Positions 27,872 to 37,167 are shown, counted from the stretch's first letter. The stretch is 64,000 nt of DNA from Pseudomonas sp. M30-35 (GCF_002163625.1 NZ_CP020892.1:3472001-3536000), one strand, 5' to 3'. Numbers and translations are program-made. The notes: generated by a model from the letters alone, not told the origin.

Positions 27872-29011
27872 TTAGCGTGCTGCCTGTGCAACCTTCCAAA
27901 GCTGGGCGATATCCGTGGTTCTCGCTTGCAACTCGGCTGCGGCATTGCTCAGCGCCTGTTCCAAATTCATGGGGCCGGGCGTGAGACTAAATGCCGCATC
28001 AATACCACCAGTATAGGTGCGCTGATAATCCTCGCCCAAACTGCCAGCCAAGACCACAACCGGGACCCCGGCGGCCTTCGCTAAGCGAGCAACGCCGATG
28101 GGTGTTTTACCGTGCAGAGTCTGCGCATCCAAGCGCCCCTCACCAGTAATAGCCAGATCAGCACCTTGCAAGGCTGCGGCCAAACCCGATAGCTCGGCAA
28201 CCAACTCCACACCGGGACGAAACCGCGCCTTGAGAAACGCTTTGGCAGCAAAGCCAAGACCGCCCGCCGCGCCTACCCCTGGAATCGCACTGAAATCTTC
28301 ACCCAAGGTTGAGGTAACAATACGCGACATGCGCTGCAAGGCAGCGTCGAGCGATTGAACCTGCTCAGGCGATGCACCCTTTTGTGGGCCGAAGACCGCC
28401 GAAGCGCCTCGCGGCCCCACCAATGGATTATCGACATCAGCTGCGATATCGAACTGAACCTTGAGCACACGCGAGTCGAGATTAGACAAGTCAATCTGCG
28501 CCAGATTGATCAAAGCAGCACCACCCGGTGCTAGCTCACGGTCATCAGCATCAAGAAAACGCACACCCAGCGCTTGCATCAAGCCTGCACCGCAATCATT
28601 GGTGGCGCTGCCGCCCAAACCAAGAATGATCCGTTCAACACCGGCATCCAGCGCGGCTCGAATTAACTCACCAGTGCCAAAGCTGCTGGTGACAGTGGCG
28701 TCACGCTGATCACGCGGCACCCAATGCAAGCCGCTCGCGGCTGCCATCTCAATCACTGCTGTGTTGTCGCGGAGCAGCCCCCAATGAGCGCTTACCGGCT
28801 GGCCGAGAGGGCCCAGTACTTGTAACTCGCGACGTTCGCCACCGGCTGCCGCCAGCACGGCATCAACAGTACCTTCGCCGCCGTCTGCCATAGGTTTTAG
28901 AGATATTTCAGCCTGCGGATAAACGGCCGACCAGCCCCGCGCAATTGCTTCAGCAACTTCAGCTGCGGTGAGGCTTTCTTTAAAGGAGTCCGGCGCAATC
29001 ACGACTTTCAT
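27872..29011 (-). CDS. glxK: Glycerate 2-kinase (GlxK/GarK family)
   Basis: A 379-residue glycerate kinase of the GlxK/GarK type. It phosphorylates D-glycerate to 2-phosphoglycerate. The family start MKVVIAPDSFKESLTAAEVAEAIARGW, the PMADGGEGTVDAVL loop, GLGGSATNDCGAGLMQALG, and EGRLDAQTLHGKTPIGVA are all present. ATG at 29011 is used: another ATG six bases upstream is possible. A GntP-family permease and a CdaR-type regulator follow upstream on the same strand, which suggests a glycerate or sugar-diacid utilisation module. Confidence 0.94.
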   Translation of the reverse strand: MKVVIAPDSFKESLTAAEVAEAIARGWSAVYPQAEISLKPMADGGEGTVDAVLAAAGGERRELQVLGPLGQPVSAHWGLLRDNTAVIEMAAASGLHWVPRDQRDATVTSSFGTGELIRAALDAGVERIILGLGGSATNDCGAGLMQALGVRFLDADDRELAPGGAALINLAQIDLSNLDSRVLKVQFDIAADVDNPLVGPRGASAVFGPQKGASPEQVQSLDAALQRMSRIVTSTLGEDFSAIPGVGAAGGLGFAAKAFLKARFRPGVELVAELSGLAAALQGADLAITGEGRLDAQTLHGKTPIGVARLAKAAGVPVVVLAGSLGEDYQRTYTGGIDAAFSLTPGPMNLEQALSNAAAELQARTTDIAQLWKVAQAAR

Positions 29012-29147
29012 AAACATCTCTCTTACAGAGGAATCTCGCAAAACATCGCAACCCTGTTGCGATTACATATTGTCTACCCGCCAGCAGCGGCGCTTGTTAT
29101 AGCGGCGCTGCTGGCAAAGTCATCGGCAACTCTAGTCGAGCTGATAG

Positions 29148-30515
29148 TTACAGCAATACCAGGCTCAACAGCCAGACGGTGAGCATGCCAACCACACCCT
29201 GCACCAGGGTCGCCATGGTCTGGGCGCGATAAGCCGTCGAGACTTTCATGCGGCTGAACTGACTAACCACCCAGAAGAAGCTGTCATTAGCATGAGAAAC
29301 GGTCATTGCCCCTGCACCGATTGCCATAACGGTGAGTACACGGCCCATTTCACTGTCCAGGCCCAAGCTGCTCAACAATGGGGCAACCATTGCAGAGGTC
29401 GTCACCAGCGCAACAGTCGATGAGCCCTGTGCTGTTTTGAGTGCAGCGGCAACCAGGAACGGCATAAACAGCCCAACACCCAATGCAGACAAGCTGGTGC
29501 CTAAATAATTGCCCAGCTCAGTCACCTTGAGCATGGCACCAAATGCGCCACCGGCACCGGTAATCAACAGAATTGGCGCGGCCGCGACAAGCCCAGCAGC
29601 TACCTGATCATGGAATTGCTGGCGCTTGTTCTCGCCCTTGAGCAGCGTGCAGGCCAGCGCTAAGCCGACCAACAGTGCTGCCACTGGCTGACCGAGGAAA
29701 TTCAGTACGCTGAATAACGCGCCCTCGCCCAATGGTTTGCTTGGGAAGGCAGCGACCGAACCCAGGCAGATCAACGCGATAGGCAGGAAGATTGGCGCAA
29801 ACGCTTGCATTGCTGAAGGCAGCTTACCGTAACGGGCCTTCAGCGCTTCGAAGTCAACATCGTCAGCCAGTAGCTCGCTTGGCGCCTCTTCCAGCAACTC
29901 GGCATCATCTTCTTTGATGAAACGATTGGCCCAGAACATCCCGGCCAATGCTGTGATCATGGCCACAAACAGGCCCACGGCGATCACCAGACCCAGCGAA
30001 GACTCCAGCCCCAGGTTACCGGCAGCGGCAATCGGCCCAGGCGTTGGTGGCACGAAGGTATGCGTGGCGTAGAGGCCGGTTGCCAAAGCAACGCTCATCG
30101 CCACGACTGATATTTTCATACGCGCGGCCAGCGCATTCTTCAATGAATTGAGAATCACGTAGCCTGAGTCACAAAACACTGGAATCGAGACGAGGTAGCC
30201 GATGATCGACATGGTCAGCGTCGGAAAACGCTCGCCAAGTAGCTTAATCACCGACTCAGCCATGGTAATGGCAGCACCGCTGCGTTCAAGGATCACACCA
30301 ATGATGGTGCCGAGCACGATGACGATACCGATATAGCCCAGAATCCCACCGAAACCAGTGGTGATGGTTTTGATGATATCGCCAACAGGAACCTGATAGG
30401 CAAAACCGGCGATCAGAGCCGCTGCGAGCAGTGATAAGAACGGGTGCAGCTTAAGACGTGTGGTGGACAGTACGATGAAAGCGATTAACGCGATGAGGAT
30501 CAGGACTAGGACCAT
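29148..30515 (-). CDS. GntP-family permease, probable glycerate/gluconate transporter
   Basis: A 455-residue permease with about 12-13 membrane helices of the gluconate:H+ symporter (GntP) family. Markers are GGILGYIGIVIVLGTIIGVILERSG, PVFCDSGYVILNSL and FVPPTPGPIAAAGNLG. Its position between the glycerate kinase and a CdaR regulator points to D-glycerate or a related sugar acid as substrate, but that is inference. ATG at 30515 has a GGAG site upstream. The extension to 30623 is not protein-like. Confidence 0.88.
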   Translation of the reverse strand: MVLVLILIALIAFIVLSTTRLKLHPFLSLLAAALIAGFAYQVPVGDIIKTITTGFGGILGYIGIVIVLGTIIGVILERSGAAITMAESVIKLLGERFPTLTMSIIGYLVSIPVFCDSGYVILNSLKNALAARMKISVVAMSVALATGLYATHTFVPPTPGPIAAAGNLGLESSLGLVIAVGLFVAMITALAGMFWANRFIKEDDAELLEEAPSELLADDVDFEALKARYGKLPSAMQAFAPIFLPIALICLGSVAAFPSKPLGEGALFSVLNFLGQPVAALLVGLALACTLLKGENKRQQFHDQVAAGLVAAAPILLITGAGGAFGAMLKVTELGNYLGTSLSALGVGLFMPFLVAAALKTAQGSSTVALVTTSAMVAPLLSSLGLDSEMGRVLTVMAIGAGAMTVSHANDSFFWVVSQFSRMKVSTAYRAQTMATLVQGVVGMLTVWLLSLVLL

Positions 30516-30683
30516 GTCACTCTCCAGGTTGTTTTTATAGGAATGCCCGGCAACCTGCCGGTTGGCCGAGCATTGTCGCCCAGTCACACACCCCGGCGCC
30601 CTGTGCCAGCGCACTGCAAACATTTAGCAAATTCACAGCCTTACTGTGCACGCGCACAATCCGCAACATCGATGTCTACCGGC

Positions 30684-31787
30684 TTATTCGGGGTCGAGCA
30701 ATTCAAGCCCCAGTGTCAACTGTAGACGCTGATCGAGTCGTGTCAGCTCTACCCCACTATATTCAGCGATTCGCTCAAGCCGATAGCGCAGCGTGTTGCG
30801 GTGAATGCCCAACGCATCCGCGCACACCTGCGCTTGACCATCGTGCTCGCACCAGGCACGCAGGGTTTCCAGTAGAGCGCCATTGGTGTCTTGTTTGAGC
30901 ACCTGTTTCAGCGGCGCCAGCCAACCCTGCAACAACCAGCTATGACGCTGGGCATAAAGCAGAGTCGATAAACGGTGCTGTTCTAAGCGCAGCAGCCGCT
31001 CATGCGGGTTACGGGCACGTGCATACACCTGCAGGTCGCGCAACGCCAAACTGGCTTGACGCAGCTCATCCAGCGAATGGGCGGCATCGCTGACCAGCAA
31101 CCGACGCACGCCCCAATCCCGTTCAGCAGCAGAGCCAAGCCATGCGCTGTCGTCGCGCCCAAGACTGACCGGGCGACAGAAAAACAGCTCACGCGCACCC
31201 GATAAGGTACACAGATGCTCACTCTTGGCATTCAGCGCGCCCAGCACGCGAGCCTGCCTAAGTGCCGACTGGCTGTCGTCATCCAACTCCAGCAAGCAGG
31301 CTTGCATCGGCCAATGCAGATGTAAATCCAGGCGCTGGGCTTCAGCTTCAAGGCTGGCCAATGATTGCTGAGGGTCGAGCAACAAACGTAACCAAGACTC
31401 CAACTGGTGGCGTTGCCAGTTGTGCTCAGCCTGTAACTGGCGTTGCTCAACCAGCATTTCCGCAGCCATGCGCACCAGCTCGGCATAAGGCCGCACGATC
31501 TCAGGAGAGCCCGTAATGCCCAATACACCGATAAGCTGCTGAGCATACATCAGCGGCAAATTGACCCCGGGCCTGACGCCACGCAAACAGGCAGCGGCTT
31601 GCTCGTCGATCTCCACCACCCGGCGATTGGCCAGAACCAACTGCGCCCCTTCATGGCGAGTGTGTAAGCGCTCAGGATCACCGCTGCCGATGATCATGCC
31701 TTGAGCGTCCATGACATTAATGTTGTGCGGCAGGATCGCCATTGCGCGATCAACAATATGCTGCGCCAGCACCGAATCGAGTATCAA
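30684..31787 (-). CDS. CdaR-family sugar-diacid regulator
   Basis: A ~367-residue regulator of the CdaR/SdiA-diacid type. The N-terminal sugar-diacid recognition domain includes INVMDAQGMIIGSGDPERLHTRHEGA and GVRPGVNLPLMYAQQLIGVLGITG. The C-terminal PucR-type helix-turn-helix (about residues 315-360) includes DALGIHRNTLRYRLERIAEYSG. E. coli CdaR activates glucarate, galactarate and glycerate genes. The start is uncertain: TTG at 31787 has AGGG 8 bases upstream, while a TTG at 31805 and a GTG at 31796 are also in frame. It most likely controls the adjacent permease and kinase genes. Confidence 0.88.
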   Translation of the reverse strand: MILDSVLAQHIVDRAMAILPHNINVMDAQGMIIGSGDPERLHTRHEGAQLVLANRRVVEIDEQAAACLRGVRPGVNLPLMYAQQLIGVLGITGSPEIVRPYAELVRMAAEMLVEQRQLQAEHNWQRHQLESWLRLLLDPQQSLASLEAEAQRLDLHLHWPMQACLLELDDDSQSALRQARVLGALNAKSEHLCTLSGARELFFCRPVSLGRDDSAWLGSAAERDWGVRRLLVSDAAHSLDELRQASLALRDLQVYARARNPHERLLRLEQHRLSTLLYAQRHSWLLQGWLAPLKQVLKQDTNGALLETLRAWCEHDGQAQVCADALGIHRNTLRYRLERIAEYSGVELTRLDQRLQLTLGLELLDPE

Positions 31788-31860
31788 TATATGCACCCTG
31801 TTCAAGTAGATTTATCAAGCCGACGAAGGAATCCAAAATCAAGAAACGTGCAATTGCGCG

Positions 31861-32508
31861 TCAGGGTGCCAGACGCTCACGCTGCCATTGGCCGTCTATA
31901 AGTCGATAATTCAAACGATCATGTAAACGACTTGCGCGGCCCTGCCAAAACTCTATGCGCTCGGGCAGCAAACGGTAACCACCCCAATGCGGTGGACACT
32001 CTGGAGCCTGATCAGAAAATCGTTGTTGAGCTTGTCCCAGCAGCGCCTCAAGCTCAGCTCGGTTGGCAATCACCCGGCTTTGCGGTGAGGCCCAGGCACC
32101 CAAACGGCTGCCCATTGGCCGCACCTGAAAATATGCATCGGACTCCGCAGGCGTCACTCGCTCAACCCGTCCCTCAATGCGCACCTGACGCTCAAGTGCC
32201 GGCCAGAAGAAAGTCATCGCAGCAAATGGGCGTGCAGCCAGTTGCTCGCCCTTGGCACTGTCGTAATTGCTAAAAAAAGTAAAACCACTGGCGTCCAGCC
32301 CCTTTAGCAACAACACACGGCAGTGCGGGCGACCATTGGCATCAACGGTCGCCAGAGTCATGGCGTTGGGTTCAACAGGTAGTTGTTCGGTCTTAAGCGC
32401 TTGCGCAAACCACTGCTCGAAGAGCGCAAATGGCGCTTGCGGAGCCTGCTCCTCGCTTAAACCATCACGGGTGTATTCACGGCGCATATCGGCCAGAGTC
32501 TGGGTCAT
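31861..32508 (-). CDS. pdxH: Pyridoxamine 5'-phosphate oxidase
   Basis: A 215-residue FMN enzyme. It oxidises pyridoxine/pyridoxamine 5'-phosphate to PLP. Signatures: [58 protein letters not shown], and the invariant C-terminus RERLAP. Length and sequence are ordinary. The PLP product serves DapC, CsdA and the desulfhydrase-like enzyme of this window. The gene lies 73 bases upstream of cdaR on the same strand, and its 5' gap holds two hairpins. Confidence 0.96.
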   Translation of the reverse strand: MTQTLADMRREYTRDGLSEEQAPQAPFALFEQWFAQALKTEQLPVEPNAMTLATVDANGRPHCRVLLLKGLDASGFTFFSNYDSAKGEQLAARPFAAMTFFWPALERQVRIEGRVERVTPAESDAYFQVRPMGSRLGAWASPQSRVIANRAELEALLGQAQQRFSDQAPECPPHWGGYRLLPERIEFWQGRASRLHDRLNYRLIDGQWQRERLAP

Positions 32509-32584
32509 TGGCTAAGCCCTCCTGAAGGATATTGCTTAGCTTACCCGAGCGCCACGCGGCTGGCTTGATCTGCCGCAAAACGCA

Positions 32585-32609
32585 TGACCCGCCACACCTT
32601 AGCGGGTCA
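32585..32609. terminator. Hairpin in the gap between the OmpA-like gene and pdxH
   Basis: TGACCCGC at 32585-32592 pairs with GCGGGTCA at 32602-32609 around CACACCTTA. It lies 77 bases upstream of pdxH and downstream of the OmpA-like gene on the minus strand. No T-run is present, so it could be a leader structure of pdxH. Confidence 0.4.
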
Positions 32610-32614
32610 CCCGA

Positions 32615-32663
32615 AGGAACCTCTGAAAAACGACCGAGCTTGCTTGTTTTTCAGAAGTTACCT
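32615..32663. repeat. CTCTGAAAA repeat, copy B (short inverted repeat)
   Basis: AGGAACCTCTGAAAAAC at 32615-32631 faces GTTTTTCAGAAGTTACCT at 32646-32663 with a 14-base centre. The arms match copies A and C. It sits 18 bases downstream of the OmpA-like gene and may also work as its terminator, since A/T-rich arms flank a short loop. Confidence 0.6.
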
Positions 32664-32680
32664 AAGGGTTAAAGCGGGCC

Positions 32681-33325
32681 TTACTTGGCTTCAGTCTTGG
32701 CCACAACAGGCAACGGCTGCTCGTACTGAGCCAGCAGTGCGGTCAGGGTTTTCTGCGAGGTCAGAATCATTTCAACACGACGATTCAGCTCACGACCTGT
32801 AGCACTGTCGTTAGCGGCACGCGGCGCATCCGGCCCCATACCCTTAACCAGCAGACGGTCACGTTTTAGGCCGCTGAGTTGGAAAATGGCAACAAAAGCG
32901 CGGGCACGCTTCTGGCTTAATTCGCGATTCAGGTCCAACGTGCCGGACGTATCGGTGTGGCCAAGAATCAAAATACCCATGTCTTTGTCATTTTCCAGCA
33001 ACTTGGCGACTTTGGTGATAGGCGACAAGGTGATTGGCATCAACATGCTTGGACGATCAGGGTTGAAGTTCGACTTAACCGGTGCGGTTACCACCAATAC
33101 GTTTTCACGACGCTCAACTTCGAAATTGCTGCCCTTGACCGCTTCACGGATACGCGGCTCGTATGCGTCCAACCAGGCTTTGGTAACTTCAGGGCTGGGC
33201 AATGCCGGCGCAGCGGCTTTGGCAGGACCTGGCGACAGGAAGCTGAGTTGTTCAGGAAGCTTGAAGTTAGAGCAGCCAGAGACCAGTACTGCCAAGCCAA
33301 TTACTAAGTACTTATGTGAGCGCAT
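32681..33325 (-). CDS. OmpA-family lipoprotein
   Basis: A 214-residue lipoprotein. The signal MRSHKYLVIGLAVLVSGC ends in a lipobox, with Cys18 lipidated. The C-terminal OmpA-like peptidoglycan-binding domain spans about residues 95-200 (ILGHTDTSGTLDLNRELSQKRARAFVAIF; GRELNRRVEMIL). No N-terminal beta-barrel is present, so it anchors the outer membrane lipid face to peptidoglycan. A similar gene precedes pdxH in P. aeruginosa as I remember. Confidence 0.92.
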   Translation of the reverse strand: MRSHKYLVIGLAVLVSGCSNFKLPEQLSFLSPGPAKAAAPALPSPEVTKAWLDAYEPRIREAVKGSNFEVERRENVLVVTAPVKSNFNPDRPSMLMPITLSPITKVAKLLENDKDMGILILGHTDTSGTLDLNRELSQKRARAFVAIFQLSGLKRDRLLVKGMGPDAPRAANDSATGRELNRRVEMILTSQKTLTALLAQYEQPLPVVAKTEAK

Positions 33326-33361
33326 TGGTTATCCACACCTAATAGAACAGTCAAGTAAGTC

Positions 33362-33502
33362 TTAGGAATACTCTGAAAAACTACTGCGTCAGACATTAGG
33401 GTGCTATCAAAATCCTAAGGAGCTCATTCACAGGCTATAACCTGTGTTTTGCCCTCTACACCTTGCACTGCCTTTGCTCGTTACTTTTCAGAGTTTCCCT
33501 AA
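33362..33502. mobile_element. 141-bp MITE-like repeat element, copy C
   Basis: The outer 22 bases of each end are inverted copies of each other (17 of 22 identical, core ACTCTGAAAA). The interior has further hairpins, such as CACAGG-CTATAA-CCTGTG (33429-33446), and TTAGG/CCTAA. It contains no gene and lies between the OmpA-like gene and the serine hydrolase gene. Its arm motif recurs at 27806 and 32615. A clear target-site duplication is not visible. Confidence 0.6.
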
Positions 33503-33535
33503 CGCTTTAATTGCGGCACAGTTTAGCTGAGCTTG

Positions 33536-34681
33536 CTACAAAGATTCAGCCAACTTCGCTGCAAGTTTTTGTGCTCGGGGGTCCATTAAGACGAATGGCC
33601 CTAGATTATTGACTACAAAGCCGAACGCAACATCATGCTCTGGATCAGCGAAACCAATGGAACCGCCAGCCCCCGGGTGGCCAAATGCGCCACGCCCCAT
33701 ACCGTATGTCGCATTGGCAACATCTGGCTGGTCCAGCATGCAGCCTAGTCCAAAACGCGTCTGTGTCAGTAAGGTTTTATCCTCACCGCGGCTGTGTTCA
33801 CGGGTTAACTCGCTGAGCAACTCACTTTCAAGCAGGCTGCCATCCAGTAACCCATTATAAAACCCGGCAAGACTGCGGGCATTGCCGTGACCGTTTGCAG
33901 CAGGCTGCTGCATACGCCGCCATTCGGGTTTATTGGTACTGGTCATTATTGAAGGAGGATTTGTGAAAGAGCGTGTCGACATCGCACTGGCATCAGTCAT
34001 CATCACTTTGAGCAGACGCTGCGCTGCTGCATCCCCCATGTTGCCTTTACCTCGCGAGACATGCGCGACGCGGTAAAACTCTTCATCCGCCAGGCCAACA
34101 TGAAAATCCAACCCCAGCGGCCCACTAACACGCGCCGCGATAGACTCACCTGGACCTCGGCCCTCTACACGGCGAATCACCTCACCGACCAGCCAGCCAT
34201 AGGTAATGGGTGCATAGCCATGCCCCTCGCCTAGCGGCCACCATGGCTGCTCGGCAGCCAGCGCCGTGGTCATCGCGGACCAATCATAAAGTGCTTCTGC
34301 TGGCAGCATGTTATGCAGAGCAGGAATGCCCGCTTGGTGACAAAGCAGATGACGAACCGTGATCGCGCTCTTGCCTGCTGCCGCAAACTCGGGCCAGTAA
34401 CGCGCGACCGGAGCGTCCAGATCGAGTTTGCCTTCACCGACCAACTGCATGACAGTGACTGCCGCAAAGGTTTTGGTGCAGGAAAACAAGTTAACGATTG
34501 TGTCGCTGTTCCATGCCTCCAGGCCTTCCTTATCGGCCACGCCAGCCCAGATATCTACAACCGTCTCGCCACCGACTTGAACGCAAAGCGCAGCACCACG
34601 TTCCTGGGGGTTATCAAACAGCTCGGCGAAGGCATCCTTTACGCCTTCGAACTTGAGGTCGAAATAACCCTGAATCTGCAT
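33536..34681 (-). CDS. Serine hydrolase, class C beta-lactamase / EstB-type esterase
   Basis: A 381-residue cytoplasmic or soluble serine hydrolase of the beta-lactamase (class C) superfamily. The nucleophile motif S-x-x-K is Ser67-Cys-Thr-Lys70 in NLFSCTKTF. A tyrosine motif (YGWLVGEV) lies near 158-165 and a C-terminal HPGAGG (about 337-342) stands where the KTG-like motif belongs. No signal peptide is seen, which argues against a periplasmic lactamase and for an esterase/EstB-type enzyme. Its substrate is unknown. Confidence 0.88.
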   Translation of the reverse strand: MQIQGYFDLKFEGVKDAFAELFDNPQERGAALCVQVGGETVVDIWAGVADKEGLEAWNSDTIVNLFSCTKTFAAVTVMQLVGEGKLDLDAPVARYWPEFAAAGKSAITVRHLLCHQAGIPALHNMLPAEALYDWSAMTTALAAEQPWWPLGEGHGYAPITYGWLVGEVIRRVEGRGPGESIAARVSGPLGLDFHVGLADEEFYRVAHVSRGKGNMGDAAAQRLLKVMMTDASAMSTRSFTNPPSIMTSTNKPEWRRMQQPAANGHGNARSLAGFYNGLLDGSLLESELLSELTREHSRGEDKTLLTQTRFGLGCMLDQPDVANATYGMGRGAFGHPGAGGSIGFADPEHDVAFGFVVNNLGPFVLMDPRAQKLAAKLAESL

Positions 34682-34714
34682 GCTCTGTCCTCATTGCCGG
34701 TAGATATGTTTTGG

Positions 34715-37096
34715 TTATGGCTGCGCTTTTGGTTCAGCTGGCGCCTGCTTCGCAGCGGGTACATCATCAAGCGTTTCAAGTAATCGGCTACCAACCTTGA
34801 GGTTGGCCTTGCGCACCGCCTCAACAAAGCCGGCGTACGGACGATCCGTTATTCCCAGCAGCCCCAAATGACCATTTTCGCCATCGAGCAAACGTCCGGT
34901 AACGGGCTGATCAAGATACTGAAACCAGTGCGCCCCAACAATCGACGGCTCTGCCAACGATCGCTCGATAAAGTGCGCATAGGCTGGGCCACGGTCTTTC
35001 TCGGCATAGACCTCTGACACACCGCCCCAGAATGGCCCGCGATCACGCGAACCAAAATGAAACTCGGTGATCATGATCGGCTTGTCGAGGGCCCGCAGTG
35101 CAGCAAAGTCATAACCATGTTGTGGCTCAAGGGTGTAAAAATTAAAGCTCAACACATCGCAATACTGCGCACATGCGGCAACGGCTTCAGGCGTACTGAT
35201 CGCAAAGCGCCCACCTAACAACAGTTGATTCGGCGCGTGCCATTGCAACGCATCATCAATGGTCTTGAAATATGTATCAGCAAACAACCGTTGGAAAGCT
35301 TGATAATCCTGCTCGATTGCTGGGTATTTTTCATTGGGCAGCGGTGCTTCAAACCCCGGATCTTCAATTAACTCCCAGGCGGGCAACTCTATGCCCCACG
35401 CTTTAGACAGTCCTTGTTGGTTACGGTATTTGTCACGCAGCATTTTTAGGAAGGCACGTTTGGCTGGCACATCTGTGGTCGAGCGCAGCGTGCCAAAACT
35501 TAGCGCATAACGCCCGTGCGGGCCCGGATCAGGGTGCGCCCAGGCCAACTCGTTATCGGCAAAATAGCCGATCAGCCACGGATCATTACGGTGGTCACGC
35601 GCAGCGATTGCTACAGCACGCTCAGTGGCCATGGCAAAGCGTGGGTCAAATGGATCAGGCATCCCGCCCCACCAATCAAGCCCGGTGCTGATGGTTTGAT
35701 AATCACCACTGATCGAAAGCGGTAATGTATAGGGCACTCGATGCGCAGCTCCAAGTGAATCTGCACTCCAGTTACCAATGGTGTTAAAACCCCAGGCTTG
35801 CAGACGGGTCAGAGCCAATCCAGCCCAGCGTTCGGCATCGAACGAGCTGCTGCTGCAATCAACCGCAGGGGCTGGAGGATTTACGGCAACTGGATGATCG
35901 TCAAGCGCTTTATCTGCAGCAGGTTCCGGTGCTGGAGCGGGCTCGCTAACGGCCTCAGCCGCAGGCTTGGGTTCTGGACTGGCCTGCATACAGGCATCAT
36001 CGGCGTAGGTGCGCTGCAAATTGGCCTTGTAAAAATCGAACCATTTACCTTTGTCGAAACCACGGCCTTTACCGGAACCATTATCGCGTTGGTTGTCACC
36101 GGTACCGTAATGCGCAGCAAGAGGAGTGCCCGCATCCGGCAGGCCTTTAAACATCGACTCGCGACCTTCGATATAGGTTTGGCTCTGGTCAGCATTTACC
36201 GCATTTACCCCAAGGGAAAAAAACGGATTGCCGTCCGGCGTGACCATAACCCAGCGCTCACCTAGTTTTTGCGTGCGAAAAAAGCCAGTGGCCTCAAGCT
36301 TTGGCCCACCAAGCACACCACCATACTGATCCAGTTCAGGACGCTCAGTCAGCCATTTGGTCAATTGCGCTTGTTCCTTCAGGGCAGCGCTTTTCAGTTG
36401 GTCATTGCTCTTAACTTTTTCTGGCCATTGAGAACGCGTGAACTGGCCAAACTGATCAACGATCGAGTCATAGGCAGCGCTCTCGATAGAAGTGCCTTCA
36501 TTAACCCCAAAACGGCCGAGCAATACGCTTTGCGCAACATCGGGATTATTCAAGGACAAGGTCACCCGGCTGATCTTCTGCGGGTCTAACTCACCTTCAA
36601 CCTGAGTTGCTAGCAACACCTGCTTACCTTCAAACGACAACGGCATCGGTGGCGCCGCACGCATCCCGTGAGCATTTGCCGAGGTGGCTTTAAGCGGCAC
36701 GACCAAGGTCTGCGCCGGTCCTGCTGGCAGGGCAACGCTGGTGTTCAACACTTTGCCGTCGCTGCTTTCAATCTGCACATTCAGGGTCAGCGCCCAATCC
36801 ATCGCATTTTGCAGGTAAAGGGTCATCTGCGAGTTTTCAGACCAATCCCAAACGCCATTATTCGGCGTCAGTTCAAGACGTGGCTGCTGCGCCTGGTTGA
36901 ACACAAAGCGACGAAGGATCTCGCCTTCAGGGGTTTGCTCAGCGGTGAGCTCTGGAAAGTTTGAGTCTTTAGTTACGACTTTGACCACATCAGTCGGGCT
37001 GACAAAATTAAGTAACGTGTGCTGCCCTTCAAGCGCAGCAAAGGCTTTTGAGCAGGTGAATAGAGCAACAAGTAATAGCCATCGACGATGCTTCAT
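34715..37096 (-). CDS. Secreted GH50-like glycoside hydrolase (beta-agarase-type)
   Basis: A 793-residue exported protein with signal MKHRRWLLLVALFTCSKAFA. The N-terminal ~230 residues are beta-rich and look like a carbohydrate-binding-type domain. The TIM-barrel region (from about residue 250) has GNPFFSLGVNAVN, IGYFADNELAW with candidate acid/base Glu516, and IMITEFHFGSRDRG with candidate nucleophile Glu678, the pattern I associate with family GH50. A proline/alanine/glutamate-rich insert (about residues 367-412), bounded by two cysteines, interrupts the catalytic region. Nothing proves agar as the substrate: other galactans are possible. It stands alone between the serine hydrolase and dinG. 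Confidence 0.68.
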   Translation of the reverse strand: MKHRRWLLLVALFTCSKAFAALEGQHTLLNFVSPTDVVKVVTKDSNFPELTAEQTPEGEILRRFVFNQAQQPRLELTPNNGVWDWSENSQMTLYLQNAMDWALTLNVQIESSDGKVLNTSVALPAGPAQTLVVPLKATSANAHGMRAAPPMPLSFEGKQVLLATQVEGELDPQKISRVTLSLNNPDVAQSVLLGRFGVNEGTSIESAAYDSIVDQFGQFTRSQWPEKVKSNDQLKSAALKEQAQLTKWLTERPELDQYGGVLGGPKLEATGFFRTQKLGERWVMVTPDGNPFFSLGVNAVNADQSQTYIEGRESMFKGLPDAGTPLAAHYGTGDNQRDNGSGKGRGFDKGKWFDFYKANLQRTYADDACMQASPEPKPAAEAVSEPAPAPEPAADKALDDHPVAVNPPAPAVDCSSSSFDAERWAGLALTRLQAWGFNTIGNWSADSLGAAHRVPYTLPLSISGDYQTISTGLDWWGGMPDPFDPRFAMATERAVAIAARDHRNDPWLIGYFADNELAWAHPDPGPHGRYALSFGTLRSTTDVPAKRAFLKMLRDKYRNQQGLSKAWGIELPAWELIEDPGFEAPLPNEKYPAIEQDYQAFQRLFADTYFKTIDDALQWHAPNQLLLGGRFAISTPEAVAACAQYCDVLSFNFYTLEPQHGYDFAALRALDKPIMITEFHFGSRDRGPFWGGVSEVYAEKDRGPAYAHFIERSLAEPSIVGAHWFQYLDQPVTGRLLDGENGHLGLLGITDRPYAGFVEAVRKANLKVGSRLLETLDDVPAAKQAPAEPKAQP

Positions 37097-37167
37097 TTAC
37101 AGCCTCTCCAAAACGTCCCATCAATGGACAACCTGATGAGACGAATATTCACCCTAGATTTTTCGAG

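Noticed and set aside
33536..34681. Class C beta-lactamase resistance gene
   Set aside because: There is no signal peptide and the motif pattern fits the esterase (EstB) branch rather than a periplasmic lactamase.
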